Source of the DNA: Rhyacophila brunnea
Taxonomy: Eukaryota > Arthropoda > Insecta > Trichoptera > Rhyacophilidae
Assembly: GCA_022495005.1 (NCBI GenBank)
Contig: JAGYXB010000444.1
Coordinates: forward strand, 124,001-188,000
Direction of reading: 5' to 3'
DNA: 64,000 nt
The position numbers and the translations under genes were made by a program. Below, piece after piece: positions 49,768-62,615 of the stretch. The number at the start of each line of letters is the position of its first letter. Within the stretch, counting starts at the first letter, position 1. The notes under the pieces are model-generated. The model saw only the letters and a program-made list of their open reading frames with translations, was not told the DNA's origin and searched no databases.

Positions 49768-50180
49768 CCTGAAGCGGGCCCCAGGCCGGGATCTTTGGTC
49801 GCCCTCCTTACCTATCGCCCAGGTTAAAGGCAGTGTGACATTCAACAGTAGTGTGTTCCAAATATTGTTCGAGATAAAATTAGGGGAATTCAGTGTATTT
49901 TTGCCAATTTATTTTTATTTTTTAATACCTCTACTTCAGTAATTATTATGAAATTGTCAACACACAAACATCAACACACAACAATCAAAAATTGCATCGC
50001 ACAACCTCATGTTTAAAAACATTAATAAACTTATATACTTGAAGGAAAACAGCACCGCAGGTTACTTTTTTACTACCTATTAAAACAAATTTGTGATGTG
50101 TGTTGAACTCACTTATCTAGTTGACCCGCCATACCGGGCCCCCTTGAGTCCGGGTCCCCAGGCTAGAGCCCTGTCACCCC
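49768..50180. repeat. pair of related GC-rich repeats
   Basis: The blocks 49770-49808 (CGGGCCCCAGGCCGGGATC core) and 50127-50176 (CCGGGTCCCCAGGCTAGAGCC core) align with substitutions, in the same orientation, about 360 bp apart, within AT-rich DNA. They are probably ends or internal repeats of an old DNA transposon; class unresolved. Confidence 0.35.
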
Positions 50181-51514
50181 CTTTTATGGGGGTAATGATT
50201 AGTACCTACATAATTTATTTAACAACACTCCATTAGATTATTAAAGGTAGTTATGCAGGTTGTGTTGAATTTTTTTTTTTTATATTGTGAAAAAAGGCAT
50301 GTTTATTATACTAAATTACTAAGCTTAAACAATCCGTTCGGATAGTTTAAAAATATATGACTTCTTTTATAATATGTTATATTAGCATATCAAGGTGATT
50401 TTGTCGCCCTAGCTAGTAACAAAAAATGCACCCTTTACGTTACCTATTACAAAACTTATAGGTGCCTATACACACAGGTACCTACTACCCAGTAGGTACC
50501 CACACAATATTTATATTATAAATATTAAGTTCAACTGCGTTCGGTTACCATTCATTCATTTAAATATAATGTAATAGGTAGGTACTTACGTGTGTATTAA
50601 ATAATTAATAAACCGTATTTTTCAATTGTACCTAAGTACTTAAGACCTAAAACCAAAAGGATCCCCATTATTTTTAAATATTTATAAAAGTCATAAAACT
50701 CCTCGTGTAGCTACTGATAAAAGAAACTGTGAATTTTCAACACAATAGGCAAAGGTGCTAAACAATTAAATCGATAAGTAATACTTGTAAATTTATAATA
50801 ATACTTATTCAGTATTGCGCAAGCACAACTTTTTAATCAAAATAAACACCAAAGAGTTTTTTTTACGATAAAACACTAGTTTTTATAACAATCATAAAAA
50901 TGTTCATTTCATTCAAAATTTGGTCACTTCAGGATGACGTTTTTGTTTTATATTGAAATAAGTTTTTTTGCTTTACACTCTTAAAACTTCATACAATCTG
51001 GGGACTGATCGCACTGACAGCGCTGATCCTACTTATTATTTTTTTTTATTAAGAGCATACATAAGTGAAACGGCAAATAATTTTCAACAGTAGGTGGAAC
51101 GAAATTTCGCAGTCGTCGCCAATCGGAGACTGATAGTCGAGGTGTGAGCACGTCGATTTGTTTTGTGATGGCGTCGGAGGAATACATTCTTAAATCGTAT
51201 AAAGATGACTAAAAAACGCTCCGCATGTACTTGAAAAAGAAAACATGTCAATGAATATACTATTATTATTACGAACATAATAATAAACATAACATTAAAA
51301 GAATGCATGTTGAATTTTTATGACAAATTATATTTCGTTCGGCTCGCGTCATTTACACAATCCGCGCATCGCCTAGTCACGATTTTTTTAGACCATTCCT
51401 CAGCTGAAGTATAGCCTTAACAATGCGCACCTATGTCAAATTCTAGCCTACTCATAATATCGATTTAACCAACCAAACATGAAGACCTTACTTATACCTG
51501 CATATATGCATTCT
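50181..51514. other. AT-rich spacer
   Basis: No gene seen; a 74-codon minus frame at 51084-51308 has no recognisable domain. Confidence 0.4.
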
Positions 51515-51680
51515 GCCCATGGTGGCCGAATGGCTTAGGAGTTGGTTTATAATATTGTGGGTCAAGTTTAGAATCCTGGATCTGACAAATAATATTGTTT
51601 TTCAATTAACCTCCATATGTTTGAGCAACATTCACCTAATGCGTGAAACGACATTTTGTTATTAATGTTGCTGTTTCAAA
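51515..51680 (+). mobile_element. tRNA-derived SINE, related but diverged
   Basis: TGGCCGAATGG (51523-51533) fits the polymerase III A box, and AGTTTAGAATCC (51565-51576) is a decayed B box. Downstream words (TTTTTCAATT, CCATATGTTTGAGCAACATT) parallel the body of the SINE at 36731. Not a functional tRNA gene because the B box is mutated and the spacing too long. Confidence 0.6.
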
Positions 51681-53330
51681 AACATTTTAGAATGTTAAAA
51701 ATGGGCGCACATTTATTTACTAACATTTTCTTGAAAAATATTTCGTTCACCAGTTGCTCTAGAATCTAGATACCTACTAAATTATGACTGTCAACATATG
51801 AAAATTGTAAATTTTTTATTTTCCACGTTTGACGAAATTCCATTGCTGCGCCCGGGGCGGGTTGTAGGTATACTTACTAGTCCACCTCTTACTACACCAC
51901 TGCAGATAACACTACATGATTATCTAATCATTTTAATAATATAATCTATTTCATATTATTATATCTGGTAAATGTTGTCCTGTCTTATCCACTTATCCCA
52001 ATGACATTAATATGGACGAAGCATCTGGAAAAAAATGACACTCACTTTTTTGTCGGGTCTGCCAAATGGCATAATATGTTCTAACGCCATTATAATAAAG
52101 GTAATATTGCTATAAATCTCCGATGCGTGATATCGCATAATGGAAATTGCGTGACGTCTACCTATACATGTGCAAATGTCGCTATGCGCGAATTTACTTG
52201 CTGGTGTATTATAGTATTATAGTGTATTGAGTGCGTTGTCCATTAATAATGTCATTGACTTCACCATATTGCACACTGCCACTTACCAAAGATAAGAAAT
52301 TGAAGATACCTACATTGTAAGATTTATTATTATTTAAATAATTGGTACCTATATTATGTAGGTACTTAATAGTAATTTTTGTAAGTAGGGATTGCATTCC
52401 AGCATTAGATGTATCTCATTAGCCATTTGTTAGTCCCCTTATTACCTGCATACAAATTTACTAATATGTTTTCAACAGAATAGTTTACCAGCTTTTGCAA
52501 GAGTGCATCACACTATTATTAACTGTGTGTGGTAGGTAGCTTGGTGTCCAATGTTTAACGATTCGCAGGCAATTCGTCACTCTTTGACATTTATTTTTAT
52601 AAAACGATCCTTATCTGGAAAACGAATTATTTTTGTCACTAGGTAGCTTTAAAAATATATTAAGATGAACGTTTGTATCAAATTAATATTTACGTATAGG
52701 TATAATGAGTAGGTAGGTATGGGTAAGTAACTTTTCAGTTGACCGGTTTTTTTTGGTTTACCTACTTATCATTGATCGAACTGGTGTTTACGTGGCAGAA
52801 CTCCATTACAATGGTTTTTAAGGTATTGTTATTAAAGTACACTTCGGTTTTGAGGAATACAGAGGAAAAAAAATACATAGGAAAATAATCGTAGCCCTCA
52901 ACTTATTTATTCTACTGTAATTGTGTGATTTACCTTCGTTGACAGCTCTTTCTAACTATAAACCCACCTTCAGGAAGGTCAAGTAACTACAACTTAAGTT
53001 GAAGATCCGGATAACCCGTTCCTAATATCGGGCTATTGTGAAAGAGCGAGGTATATAATATAATGTCAATATTTCAATAAGTATTAGACATTAGTAGGTA
53101 TCTATTTAATCTCTTCTCATTCACGAGTGGCGTAGTCATCCTATGCTAATGTTTAAAACATTTTTTTTTAATTAATTATATACAAAAACCTAGGACAGCC
53201 ATATTTCCAGGACTTGAATTTGAATTTTGTTAATCTTTATACAAAGAATATTATATTTACCTTTTTATAATACGTATACCTACATATTATATTTCACGAA
53301 AAACAGGCATTGAAATAGACATTTTAAAAA
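51681..53330. other. AT-rich spacer
   Basis: No gene or element recognised. Confidence 0.4.
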
Positions 53331-53334
53331 AGTA

Positions 53335-53440
53335 ATGCCCAACCGCGATTCGACCTCGGATTAGTAAATTATACTGTCACGATACTTGAGTCCCGAAACC
53401 ATTAGGCATCGAAACCAGCACGCTTAAATTAATGTATATT
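53335..53440 (-). mobile_element. degraded SINE head, minus strand
   Basis: On the minus strand AGGTCGAATCGC (53345-53356) is a B-box-like word, and TGCCTAATGGT (53398-53408) an A-box-like word about 45 nt upstream, the spacing of a tRNA-derived promoter. The body is not clearly alignable to the other copies. Confidence 0.4.
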
Positions 53441-53690
53441 TACAAAAAATACATTTGTGTACCTAAGCACGTTAGGCTAAAATCAGAAAATACCTAAAAT
53501 AACAATATAAACTGGGATATAATGACAATCTGACCAGGATTTCCGGACTCATCGTCAAACCGGTACAATCCCGATCAAATCAGGAGGTATGGTAAACTTA
53601 ACTATAATCCTCATTTTTCCCAATTGGATTTGAAACGGGAACGTAAATATAAATGTTTGAACAAATAATGGGTAAGGGTAGGAACAGATC

Positions 53691-53830
53691 AGTGGTTTTT
53701 AACCTTGTTTTGGTTGGCGGAATGCTTGGATTATTTTATATAATCCCAGGGAAGCCATACCTGGATGACAAAATTGAAGTAGGCCAAAACCTGCCAAGGG
53801 TTTTAGTGCAAAAAATAGATAAAGTATGAT
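53691..53830. mobile_element. possible hAT terminus
   Basis: CAGTGGTTTTTAACCTTG (53691-53708) closely resembles the CAGTGGTTCTCAACC-type terminus shared by many hAT elements. A matching right end would read ...AACCACTG; GTGGAACCATCG near 54520-54531 is a poor candidate and no 8-bp duplication was found, so only one end is supported. Confidence 0.35.
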
Positions 53831-55138
53831 GATATCAAATGAATAATTAAGATGAATATAAAATATAGTACATCTTAATCAAAATTACACACATGAAAAA
53901 CTAAGTTATATTTTAATTATAGAACTTTTTTGTATACAAATAATTTCATTGTGTATTGTATCTATACCTATAGCTTATGAATTAGTCAGGTATGAATAAA
54001 AATAAAAATTTACCAGCTCGTTTAATTAACTGACAGCTCGATTTATTCAAGTTTTAATGACGTATCTAAGTAGTGATGATCATAATCCAGATCCTGATAT
54101 AAAACTTTGCATTGTTTGCTATAATATTTCATCGAATTAGTGTATTACCAAATATATAAAATTGTAATTATTTTTAAATGTGTTCTAATGTAAAAAAAAA
54201 ACAAAATAGTTAATTTGAATTTTTATTTACTTCATAAATTAGTATCTAAAATTACTAAATTACTATTAATATTAATTTATTATGGAACATGTGAGTCTAT
54301 CAATATTTTTCTTGTATTGTTTTGCTATTACGGATGATTTTTATTATATACCCACAAAAAATAGTTACCTACCTCAGGTATTATTTTCAATCGAAATATC
54401 TAAAATAATATGTTAATTTGAAAGTTTGAATAATTAGTGGTGGGTGGTTAAGGTACCTTCTTATACTAAGTACGCTACAGTATGCCACAATATTTTTTTT
54501 AAATTTAAGTAGGGGGCCGTGAAAATTCGTGGAACCATCGCTTTAAATAATGAAGTGAAAATAATATTTTAGAATTGATTATATTCCTGCATGTAACATA
54601 ATATAAGTGAATTAATGAGTTGAGAGACGTTTTTACATTACCACAAAAAAACATATTAATTATATGAGTGAAAATAAATTCAACTATGTAGGTACCTATA
54701 TTTTAAAACATTATAGTCATTTAATTTTAACATTGGATAAAATTCTGTGTACTTACTTTAATAAAACGTTATTGTTATTTTCACGCTAATGTAGATAATT
54801 TAAATCTTTATCCTAAGCTTTTTTAACCCTTCAAATAATATAAAAAACATTAGTATTTTAAAGAAATATCAATATTTTTTCTTATAGTACCTACCTACCT
54901 ACCTATAGGGAAAAAGTACATACCTACATATCATTAGAAAATACCTATCTACTTATAGATGTTTGAAAACGGTTATGTAAAATGTATAATCGCATATTTA
55001 AGTAACTTTGAAATTGATTTATTCAATTTGGTTACATATACCTACAATAAAGCACATGTAATAATTAACTCATAATTTTAAACTAATTAATAAATATTAA
55101 AGTTAAATTTAATATTAAATATTGATTATTAAAGAAGT
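53831..55138. other. AT-rich spacer
   Basis: No gene recognised. Confidence 0.45.
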
Positions 55139-55300
55139 CGAATTGTTAGTGGACCATATTAATCCATTCGCGGAACGGAAATCCTTGCAACAATGTTGCA
55201 CACTGCACCGATGCGATACGACGAACGCGCCGCGTAATTTATATGGAAGCCGGTTTAATCAGTTTTATCGTATCTCGTTTTCATTCTATCTATAGGTATA
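55139..55300. promoter_or_regulatory. repeat-poor, GC-richer block with a 15-bp palindrome
   Basis: TGCAACAATGTTGCA (55186-55200) is a perfect palindrome around a central A. It is followed by CGATACGACGAACGCGCCGCG and AATTTATATGG. The block contrasts sharply with its AT-rich flanks. Candidate conserved non-coding element; no coding frame. Confidence 0.25.
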
Positions 55301-56055
55301 TAATGAGCACACTCATACTGGAAATTTATTCTTTTAGCGGAATTAATTCTTGCCAGTCGGTACCTACGCGATGTAGACTTATAATTAAATATTTATAATA
55401 CGACCAGAGGGAAATTAAAAGTAAATTTCTTAGCGGTGCATATGTATCTATACATAGTGGCAGTTATATTAACATAATTGTACATATGATAAGTATTTGT
55501 TAGCGATTCACCAAACATATTGGGTCTTTGATATGTGTCAAACCTACATTGAAAAACAACATCTGACCTTTATCAGACTCGGGATTAAAGTCTATGATTT
55601 AAGAGAAGGCAACTAGGGCAATATTCCACAATTAGAAAATAATGTAACACATATGTGAATCGCCTAGGGAACTCAAAAATAATAGGATCTGAAATACCTA
55701 ACGGGTAAGAGCGAAGCCTAAAGATAAGCATGTAACCGATCTCGAGTAAGGAAGATTACGGGATAAATTTAAACACGTGTCAAGAATACATCATACGTCG
55801 AATACTGACAACTGCTCTCGGTTTATCCATTGACGCTGATTTAATATTGGTGTATTACACATACTAATGCACGTCTATAATGCGTGGTTCATTTTCTTAG
55901 GACACTCACACATTCAAAACCCTGCTCCAAAATTTACTGTATTGGTATATAGTCTATCGGAATTATATTTATTATCTGTTCTGTGGAATCGCCCTTTTGA
56001 GATTTGACAATAGTACCTAGGTACTGTAGATAAGTATTTAAATGAAATATCAGTT
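55301..56055. other. AT-rich spacer
   Basis: No gene recognised. Confidence 0.4.
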
Positions 56056-56059
56056 TACT

Positions 56060-56420
56060 TTTCTGCTTCTATTCGTCGCAGAATGGATATTAAGGTATTT
56101 AAAAACCATTTTCAATTTATTCTTCGATCAAACAAAAAACTATTTAAAAAATGAGCTTTCAATACGAAAGTTCTACTTACATTTATGCTTATGAACAAAT
56201 CAGTGAAATGCCGTCTGCAGTTGGAAGATTCGATGCAAAAAGAAAAAAAAACGAACGACGACTGTTTATCATAAATAGAATCCATTTCATCTTGCATCTA
56301 CACAAAGTCATATATCCCCAGCAGCCAAAGAGGAATGACGAAGAAGGACCAACATTCAATATCCATTGAAATTGACTGGACGAATTTTGATAGTTCATTT
56401 GAACGAAGTGAATGATAAAT
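56060..56420. promoter_or_regulatory. repeat-poor unique block
   Basis: Open frames on both strands (72 codons + at 56151-56369; 61 and 69 codons - at 56112-56398) overlap antisense and none shows a domain. The absence of repeat words suggests unique, possibly constrained sequence. Confidence 0.2.
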
Positions 56421-57585
56421 GTTGAAATAATATTATGTAATACTCTTTTTACAAAATTGTCATATTCTATAAATTATCTGCAACAGGATTGAATCAGACA
56501 TCTAATAAAATTATGGGGTCCCCATATAACTTCCTTAAAAAAAACACTTGAGATCACCTTATATTTATGTGGTTTTCTCAATCCTCGTTTAGCTTCTAGC
56601 ATTGCACCTCTGTCATTGAGCCTCGTATAGTGTTAAAAAGAATATACTTATATGTATAACTAGTACTTACTTATATATTGTTTATAATATGCACCTAGGT
56701 ACTTTAAATAAAAAATTCTTTATTAATGATGCTGCTAACCTGAAACCTTCTCCGATATATTCTTGTTGGTTGGTTACTAAATAAAAATGCAAAAAAAGCT
56801 AGGCCATCGTAATTACATTTCGAGATAATTAACTTTCAAAATTTCATTATTAGGTATCTCCAATGACATTTAATAAACTATCTACATTATTCAGTTTCCA
56901 AAACATACTTATTTTATTTATTTGATGTTTTTATTCATTGAATCTATAGGTATGCACGACTATAATTTCAGAATACTTGAGTAAAATCAAAATTAAAATA
57001 CAACAAAACCAATGATAAAATCTAAACATTCTAAACCAATGATAAACACATTAAACACACAAAATTAAACTTCTCGAATAGCGCAATAAGCAAAGTGTCC
57101 ATTAGCAGCGGTGGAATAGTGAGGTGAGATAGAATAGAATAAGAGATTAAAGAGGTGCTCGTCTACATCAAAATGTTGTCGAATAATGCCTTGCGACAAT
57201 TTACCACGAGTATTCAATGTGCTTAGATATCAGCGGTAGTATGGTGAGATTAAATGCGTTGTGTATATATGTGGATAAATTACGTTAAAACAGAATGAGC
57301 CAATTTCTTCACTTCGAATATGGGCCTAAGTACTTTTTATTTCCGTATTTCACCCAGACAAAGTCGCGTTAATAATTAATAGTTAATTCTGTGATATACC
57401 TATGTGTAGGCACCTGTGGAGTGTGGTGTGTATGATAACTGTTGTTTTGGATTACAAATCCATTATCAGGATCATCTAAATAAATGGATACCTACTTAAT
57501 ATATTAACAACAAAAAAAAACATTTTGAAAACTACTGTAATGGTGGTTCAGCACTTTAATGCCAGTTTAATTGATAAAATATAAT
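56421..57585. other. AT-rich spacer with a short imperfect direct repeat
   Basis: CAGCGGTGGAATAGTGAGGTGAGAT (57106-57130, imperfect) resembles 57231-57255. No gene was seen. Confidence 0.35.
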
Positions 57586-57660
57586 ATGAGTGAGACTTGA
57601 ACTCATATCTTTCACTATCCGGATGAATGCTTTCGCCTATAAGCTATCGATCTGTCTATG
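57585..57660 (-). mobile_element. tRNA-derived SINE head, minus strand
   Basis: On the minus strand TAGCTTATAGG (57636-57646) matches 9 of 11 A-box positions and AGTTCAAGTCT (57593-57603) is a B-box-like word. The head lies in tRNA-like order; the downstream body is not clearly related to the main SINE family. Confidence 0.5.
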
Positions 57661-57771
57661 ATCCATGGGAATTGTTACCTACCTACATATAATTAACTGA
57701 GCCTTGAGGTACTTCAACTTCCACGTTTCCAATTTTTTTCTAGAATTTATTCTAATAATTATTAATGTAAG

Positions 57772-57927
57772 TACTCTCCAACAAGAAGATTTAGGCAAAA
57801 GCCGGAAGGCGCTGTTGTCGACTAAGTGGGAGGAACTTTTTAGTTTATAATGGAATTGCGGTTAAAAATTGGCGGAGCTTGTTAGTTCACAGTTTTAACA
57901 CGTAGCCAAGAAGATGTTGTTCGAGTA
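57772..57927. mobile_element. diverged copy of the 153-bp MITE
   Basis: The right end CGTAGCCAAGAAGATGTTGT and the interior (GGAGGAACTTTTTAGTTTATAATGG, GGCGGAGCTTGTTAG) match the element at 48906-49058 in the same orientation. The left end has decayed. TA follows the right end. Confidence 0.65.
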
Positions 57928-59429
57928 TAGGTATGTTTGAGGTCTTTCAAAAATGTATTTTTTCTATAATAATGAATCTAGCATTCTTTAACCTTATGTA
58001 GTTATATTCAGTATTTAATAAAAAAAAAATAGTTAATCATAGGATATCATGAAATAAGTAGGTAAGATGATATTAATTATTAAAACGGAAAATTTTATGA
58101 GTTATTTTTGTGTGGGATGTAATTTCAATATTACTATGTAAGAACTCAGTTACCGAAAATAGCACTATGTATATGAACACATAAAGACAACGTGTTCTTG
58201 AAAGTAGAATCATATTTCCGAACAAAATTGTCCTCGCGAAAAGCTTTTTTGGCAGAAATCTTTCATCTCGTCAACTTTTAGAATAAATGGAGTCAGTTAT
58301 TTTCGGACATTGTAAATATGGTTTCATATAAAATTATTTTACCTAACTATTTATCATAATACAAGGTTTTGTATTTGACCAATTTATTGTACAAACCTGT
58401 ATACAAATTTACTACTTAAGTTTAGTAGTAGGATCAGTGAGCACCTATCGAGATAGATAAGAAGTTATATTTATTGTTCATTTTTTTATATAAGTATATT
58501 ATATAATAATTATAGTAAACATTGTATTATTATATGCGTGTATTTATTAACCTTCATAATAAATTATTTTTATTTTACAATTTTTTCAGGATAGCCATAA
58601 AATCACCCTAAATTATTATTATTCAAGCTCCACTCTCGGAGCATAGGTAAGCTGGCTGACTATGCTTCTCCGGGATAAAACTTCCCAAGTTGTTCTGTTT
58701 TATTTCATTGATATACCTAGCATTGTTAAGTATAATACCTATAGCTTAAGTAACTATGATATAGAACTGTAGGATTGAAATATATTAAAGTCTACATTAA
58801 ATATTATATGTTTACTTCATTTAAGGCGATGTCATTACCTACCAGAGGCACGTAGCGGAAAAATACGAAGCTTGCAATTTGAGACATTTTTTTTATAATT
58901 TACAATTTCAACTGTATTAATTTATAAATATGTACTACTTATCTGAAAACATTAAAAAGAAAAATATTTTTTTATTTTAAGTCAAAGGACCCCATCTTAT
59001 TATTATCTACATATACTTATTGTATGGTCATATTTATTATTAAAATTTAGTTTATTAAGTTTTCTATGTTGTACCTACCTAAGAGATTTTTTCGACTTAT
59101 ATCCGATATTTTTTATATTATTTATTTTAAAAAACATCGATTTTTATAAAAAATATAAATGTGTACCTTGAAATCCTTTTTATTTATATGAAATCTTATT
59201 TAGATACCTATGGTCCCAATATTGAAGCCCAATTTGATATAAATAAAAAGGGTTTCAAGTTATTTGAATTCATATTTTTACTACTTAGGCATTCCATGGA
59301 CCTTTTGAAATTTTCAAAAAAAGAAGACATTTTCTGCATTAGATAGTTGCATCAACAGCGCATATTTTTAGAGTAAGTATTAATTTAAAAGTTTGAAACT
59401 TCGTGAAACGTAAAGTTCACCTACCTTTT
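57928..59429. other. AT-rich spacer with a hairpin
   Basis: GGAGCATAG and CTATGCTTCTCC (58638-58671) can pair with a small bulge around a 13-nt loop, just before CGGGATAAAACTTCCC. This may be the 3' end of a mobile element. No gene seen. Confidence 0.35.
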
Positions 59430-59730
59430 TGCATTACTTTGCAAACAATATGGCTGAAAGCTAGAATAATAAAGCTAGATTTTTCCAGAAAAATAAAAGA
59501 TAATCAAGTCAACTTCGTCTTCTCTCAGTATTGGATTACTTGAGAAGTTTCTCAAAGTTTTCATGGAAGAACGGTATGTGTAGTAGCAGTATGCTGTATG
59601 TACGTATCATTTTGCGGAATGTTTGCTCTTTGTACCCACAAACTCTTGAGAGAGAAAAAATGACAATCTCTTCGTCTGGATATCACCATCAGCCATCACA
59701 CTTTCGCACACTGAAAATACAAGACAATAA
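59430..59730. promoter_or_regulatory. repeat-poor unique block
   Basis: Mixed-sequence block without TAGGTACCTA words. Open frames on both strands (80 codons + at 59531-59773; 65 - at 59607-59804) overlap antisense and show no domain. Candidate enhancer by appearance. Confidence 0.15.
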
Positions 59731-60639
59731 TAAATATAAGGTTTACGTCTTACATCATAAGTATACAACATAATATCTAAGTAGGTATAACACAGTAGGT
59801 ACAATACCTAGTTACATATTATATAGCGCCATTATACTACAATCCATAAATTTGTCTTTATAATCATGATAATGGTAGGTATGACAAACGAAATGGCTAT
59901 CGATTTAAAATATATTTTTTAAAAACCAAATAAGTATAAGTACCTAATTGATATTACATGTAGGTACCTACTGTGTTAAAATACGTAGGTTTAAATGTAT
60001 AGTTATCTAGAGTTTTACCATATAATCTGGAATCTGACCAAAAAAAATATTAGCGGAAAAAGTGTTTAGACTGATTTAAAATGCTGTTACTCACACATTT
60101 ATGTAAATATCTTTTTAGCTTTTTGGCACCTAATCATAAAAAGGTTTATAACACGTGGAAAAAGCTGATAGGTAAGCTAGGTACGTACTTACATATACCC
60201 ACTCAAGAAATAGGTATTAAGGATACTGCCGTAAAGATGATTATTGCAATATTTAAATTACCATTAGTATAACTACACCGATATGTTAACGTTAACACAT
60301 ATCTTAGCTCTTCCAAGCATGGAAAAAATAGCTTCATAAGCATAAGGTGTGATATTAAAAAAATATGTAGGTACTTAAGTATATAAGCAGTCTTTAAACA
60401 TATAAAAAGAAAATTAAAACCGATTGGGTTCTTATATTTTGTACTTTATAAATAAATATAAGTAGATAGGTAGATACCTAATTATTATAATACCTATATG
60501 AAAACAAATATTTTGTTTTTAATTTAATAATTATATATTAGTAAAGTATAAAGATAATGTAACTTCTATGTATGTAAGTCTTATTTAAAATTATACCATG
60601 TAGGTAGCTACCTACCTCGATAATTCAGTTCCTCCGTAG
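59731..60639. other. AT-rich spacer
   Basis: No gene recognised. Confidence 0.45.
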
Positions 60640-60860
60640 ATATAGTAAACAGGAGATGTGTCAGGGTACTTTTTCTTGCACACTATTTTAATCTAATAAT
60701 GTCATTGCGGTCCCTACGCCCTTTTTGCTGTCTCGAAGGCTAACTTTCCAAATAAGTTAAACTTTTTCCATTGCACCGCGAAGTCGTGATGATAACTTCT
60801 TGTGAACTTTCTTCATTTAATAAATGATTGCAAGTCGGGACGCTGCTTGCTCGTACGATG
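60640..60860. promoter_or_regulatory. repeat-poor unique block
   Basis: Mixed-sequence tract (CATTGCGGTCCCTACGCCC, TTGCACCGCGAAGTCGTGA) without repeat words. No coding frame. Candidate conserved element by appearance. Confidence 0.2.
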
Positions 60861-62139
60861 TTAGGTAGATAAGTACCTACCTTCTTATCACGAAAATAAT
60901 GTCACTTGCATGTCCACTGAAATAAAAAAGTTATTTTATACAATCGCAAAATTACATAATTACTATTACGGTGGATAAATATTTGTATTAAATATACATT
61001 GTTAGTAAACATATTTTTTCTAAATAATATAACTATTTTCAATGTAATCAACAATATAATAACTTAATCTGTGTAAGTACTAATATTATTTTATCAAAAC
61101 ATAATATGTAGGTAAATAGGTATATTACTATTACTTATATGTACTCAAGTTAAAAAAATCTTATAATTAATTTAACCGCATTTACTTTCCATCGATACAC
61201 CTACTCATTTTCGATTGTTATAGTTAATTAGTAACAATAATCTTTAAAAAGTGAGAAAAATTATTTATCCATAGTGAAAATCTACCATTTGACAATCGTC
61301 GCTCATTTGTGAAAACCGTCCATTTTCGATGGGACTTTCATATTTTTCAATGCTTAGAGAAATCAATCTGTTTTATTGTGCTAATATTATATTCCCCTTT
61401 ATAAATTATAATACTTTATCAATAAAATGTCTAAAATTGCAAGCTTAGAATATCCTGAATACATGGCCTACCATAAATACTTGATAACAGCTTTGAAGTC
61501 AATAGTAAAATGTAAGTTTTTAGTTTTAAATATAATAATATACCTACTCCAAATGAAAGTACGTACCTACCTATGAACCTATGTGTTCGTATAATATGTA
61601 TGTATAAATTCCTTTTACAAAATATTTTTTTAGCGAAATGAATAGGTTACCGATTCGTTCGGATCTTTTACTACTACTTGTTAGTTTTGATAATTAAATA
61701 AATTGCAATTATTAATATAATGTATTTTCACTATGAATTGACAGTTAATATACCTATTTCAATATTTAATTATCTTATCAAATTTAGGTAATAGGTTTTA
61801 TTACATTTAAATGTGCTTAATCTTAACTTAATCCACAGTTTCAGTTTTTTAATGTAGAAATAAATTATACACACCTACTTAATATTCTATACCTAATTTA
61901 TAATTTATTTAGCTATTTTTTTAAACGAGTTTATGTCAGATGAATATACTTATATATTATTATTGATCTAAATTTTAAAGAACTTCTCATCCTGAAAACA
62001 AATGACGGGCCACGGCCCGAAACATAATACCTATTATCTAAGAGATATAGTTTAGCGCTATATCAAAATTCTAAATATTGACTAATTAAAAATATAGCAT
62101 ACATATTTCAAACAGTTCATCCTAGAATGACGAATAATG
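60861..62139. other. AT-rich spacer
   Basis: No gene recognised. The stretch 61250-61345 is repeat-poor. Confidence 0.45.
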
Positions 62140-62163
62140 TTAGGTTAGGCTAGGTTAGGTTAG
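62140..62163 (+). repeat. short TTAGG array (telomere-like)
   Basis: TTAGGTTAGG, CTAGG, TTAGG and TTAG in succession: nearly five units of the insect telomere repeat with one substitution. Too short to be a telomere; an interstitial trace or a chance simple repeat. Confidence 0.6.
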
Positions 62164-62571
62164 TATGAGTTAGATGGTACCTATGAGTATGATAATTACT
62201 TCACACAGTCCGCTGGAAAATTTCTTTCACAAATCTGAAAACCGTCATTGGAGTGGTAACATGTCAAACATATAGGGAAATGTGCCAAAATACTGGTTTA
62301 TTTAAAAAGGATTATTATTGTAGAATACCTTTGTCGAAAAAAGCTTTTTAATCCTCTCCACCTCAACTATAAAGCGTTTTCGATATAATGGTACCTAGGT
62401 AGGTACTATCATTTATATCACAATATTATATATATCACAATATTATAAACAATTCCATGTTCACTTAGTGCGTAGATGTAGGTATTCTTACAGAACAATG
62501 TAAAGATCACTCCGCTTTAAGACTTATTTATTCATGATTACCTACTGAGGATAAATTTTTGTAATTATATC

Positions 62572-62615
62572 CATCAACGAAGCGACCTCAAGCGAAGCCG
62601 AGTACTTCAGCTAGT
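62572..62615 (+). mobile_element. possible Helitron-like 3' terminus
   Basis: CGAAGCGACCTC, AGCGAAGCCGAGT and CAGCTAGTA follow in the order seen at many lepidopteran repeat 3' ends: a short hairpin with GCGAAGCC, then CTAGT. The hairpin here is weak (about 3 bp) and no 5' TC end was found. Confidence 0.25.

Noticed and set aside
49250..53708. AACCACTG near 49256 as partner of the hAT end at 53691
   Set aside because: It lies on the wrong side for the orientation and would leave the terminal repeats pointing outward.
56151..56369. Short plus-strand frame considered as a homeobox-type N-terminus
   Set aside because: No recognisable N-terminal motif or homeodomain residues; overlapping antisense frames are equally open.
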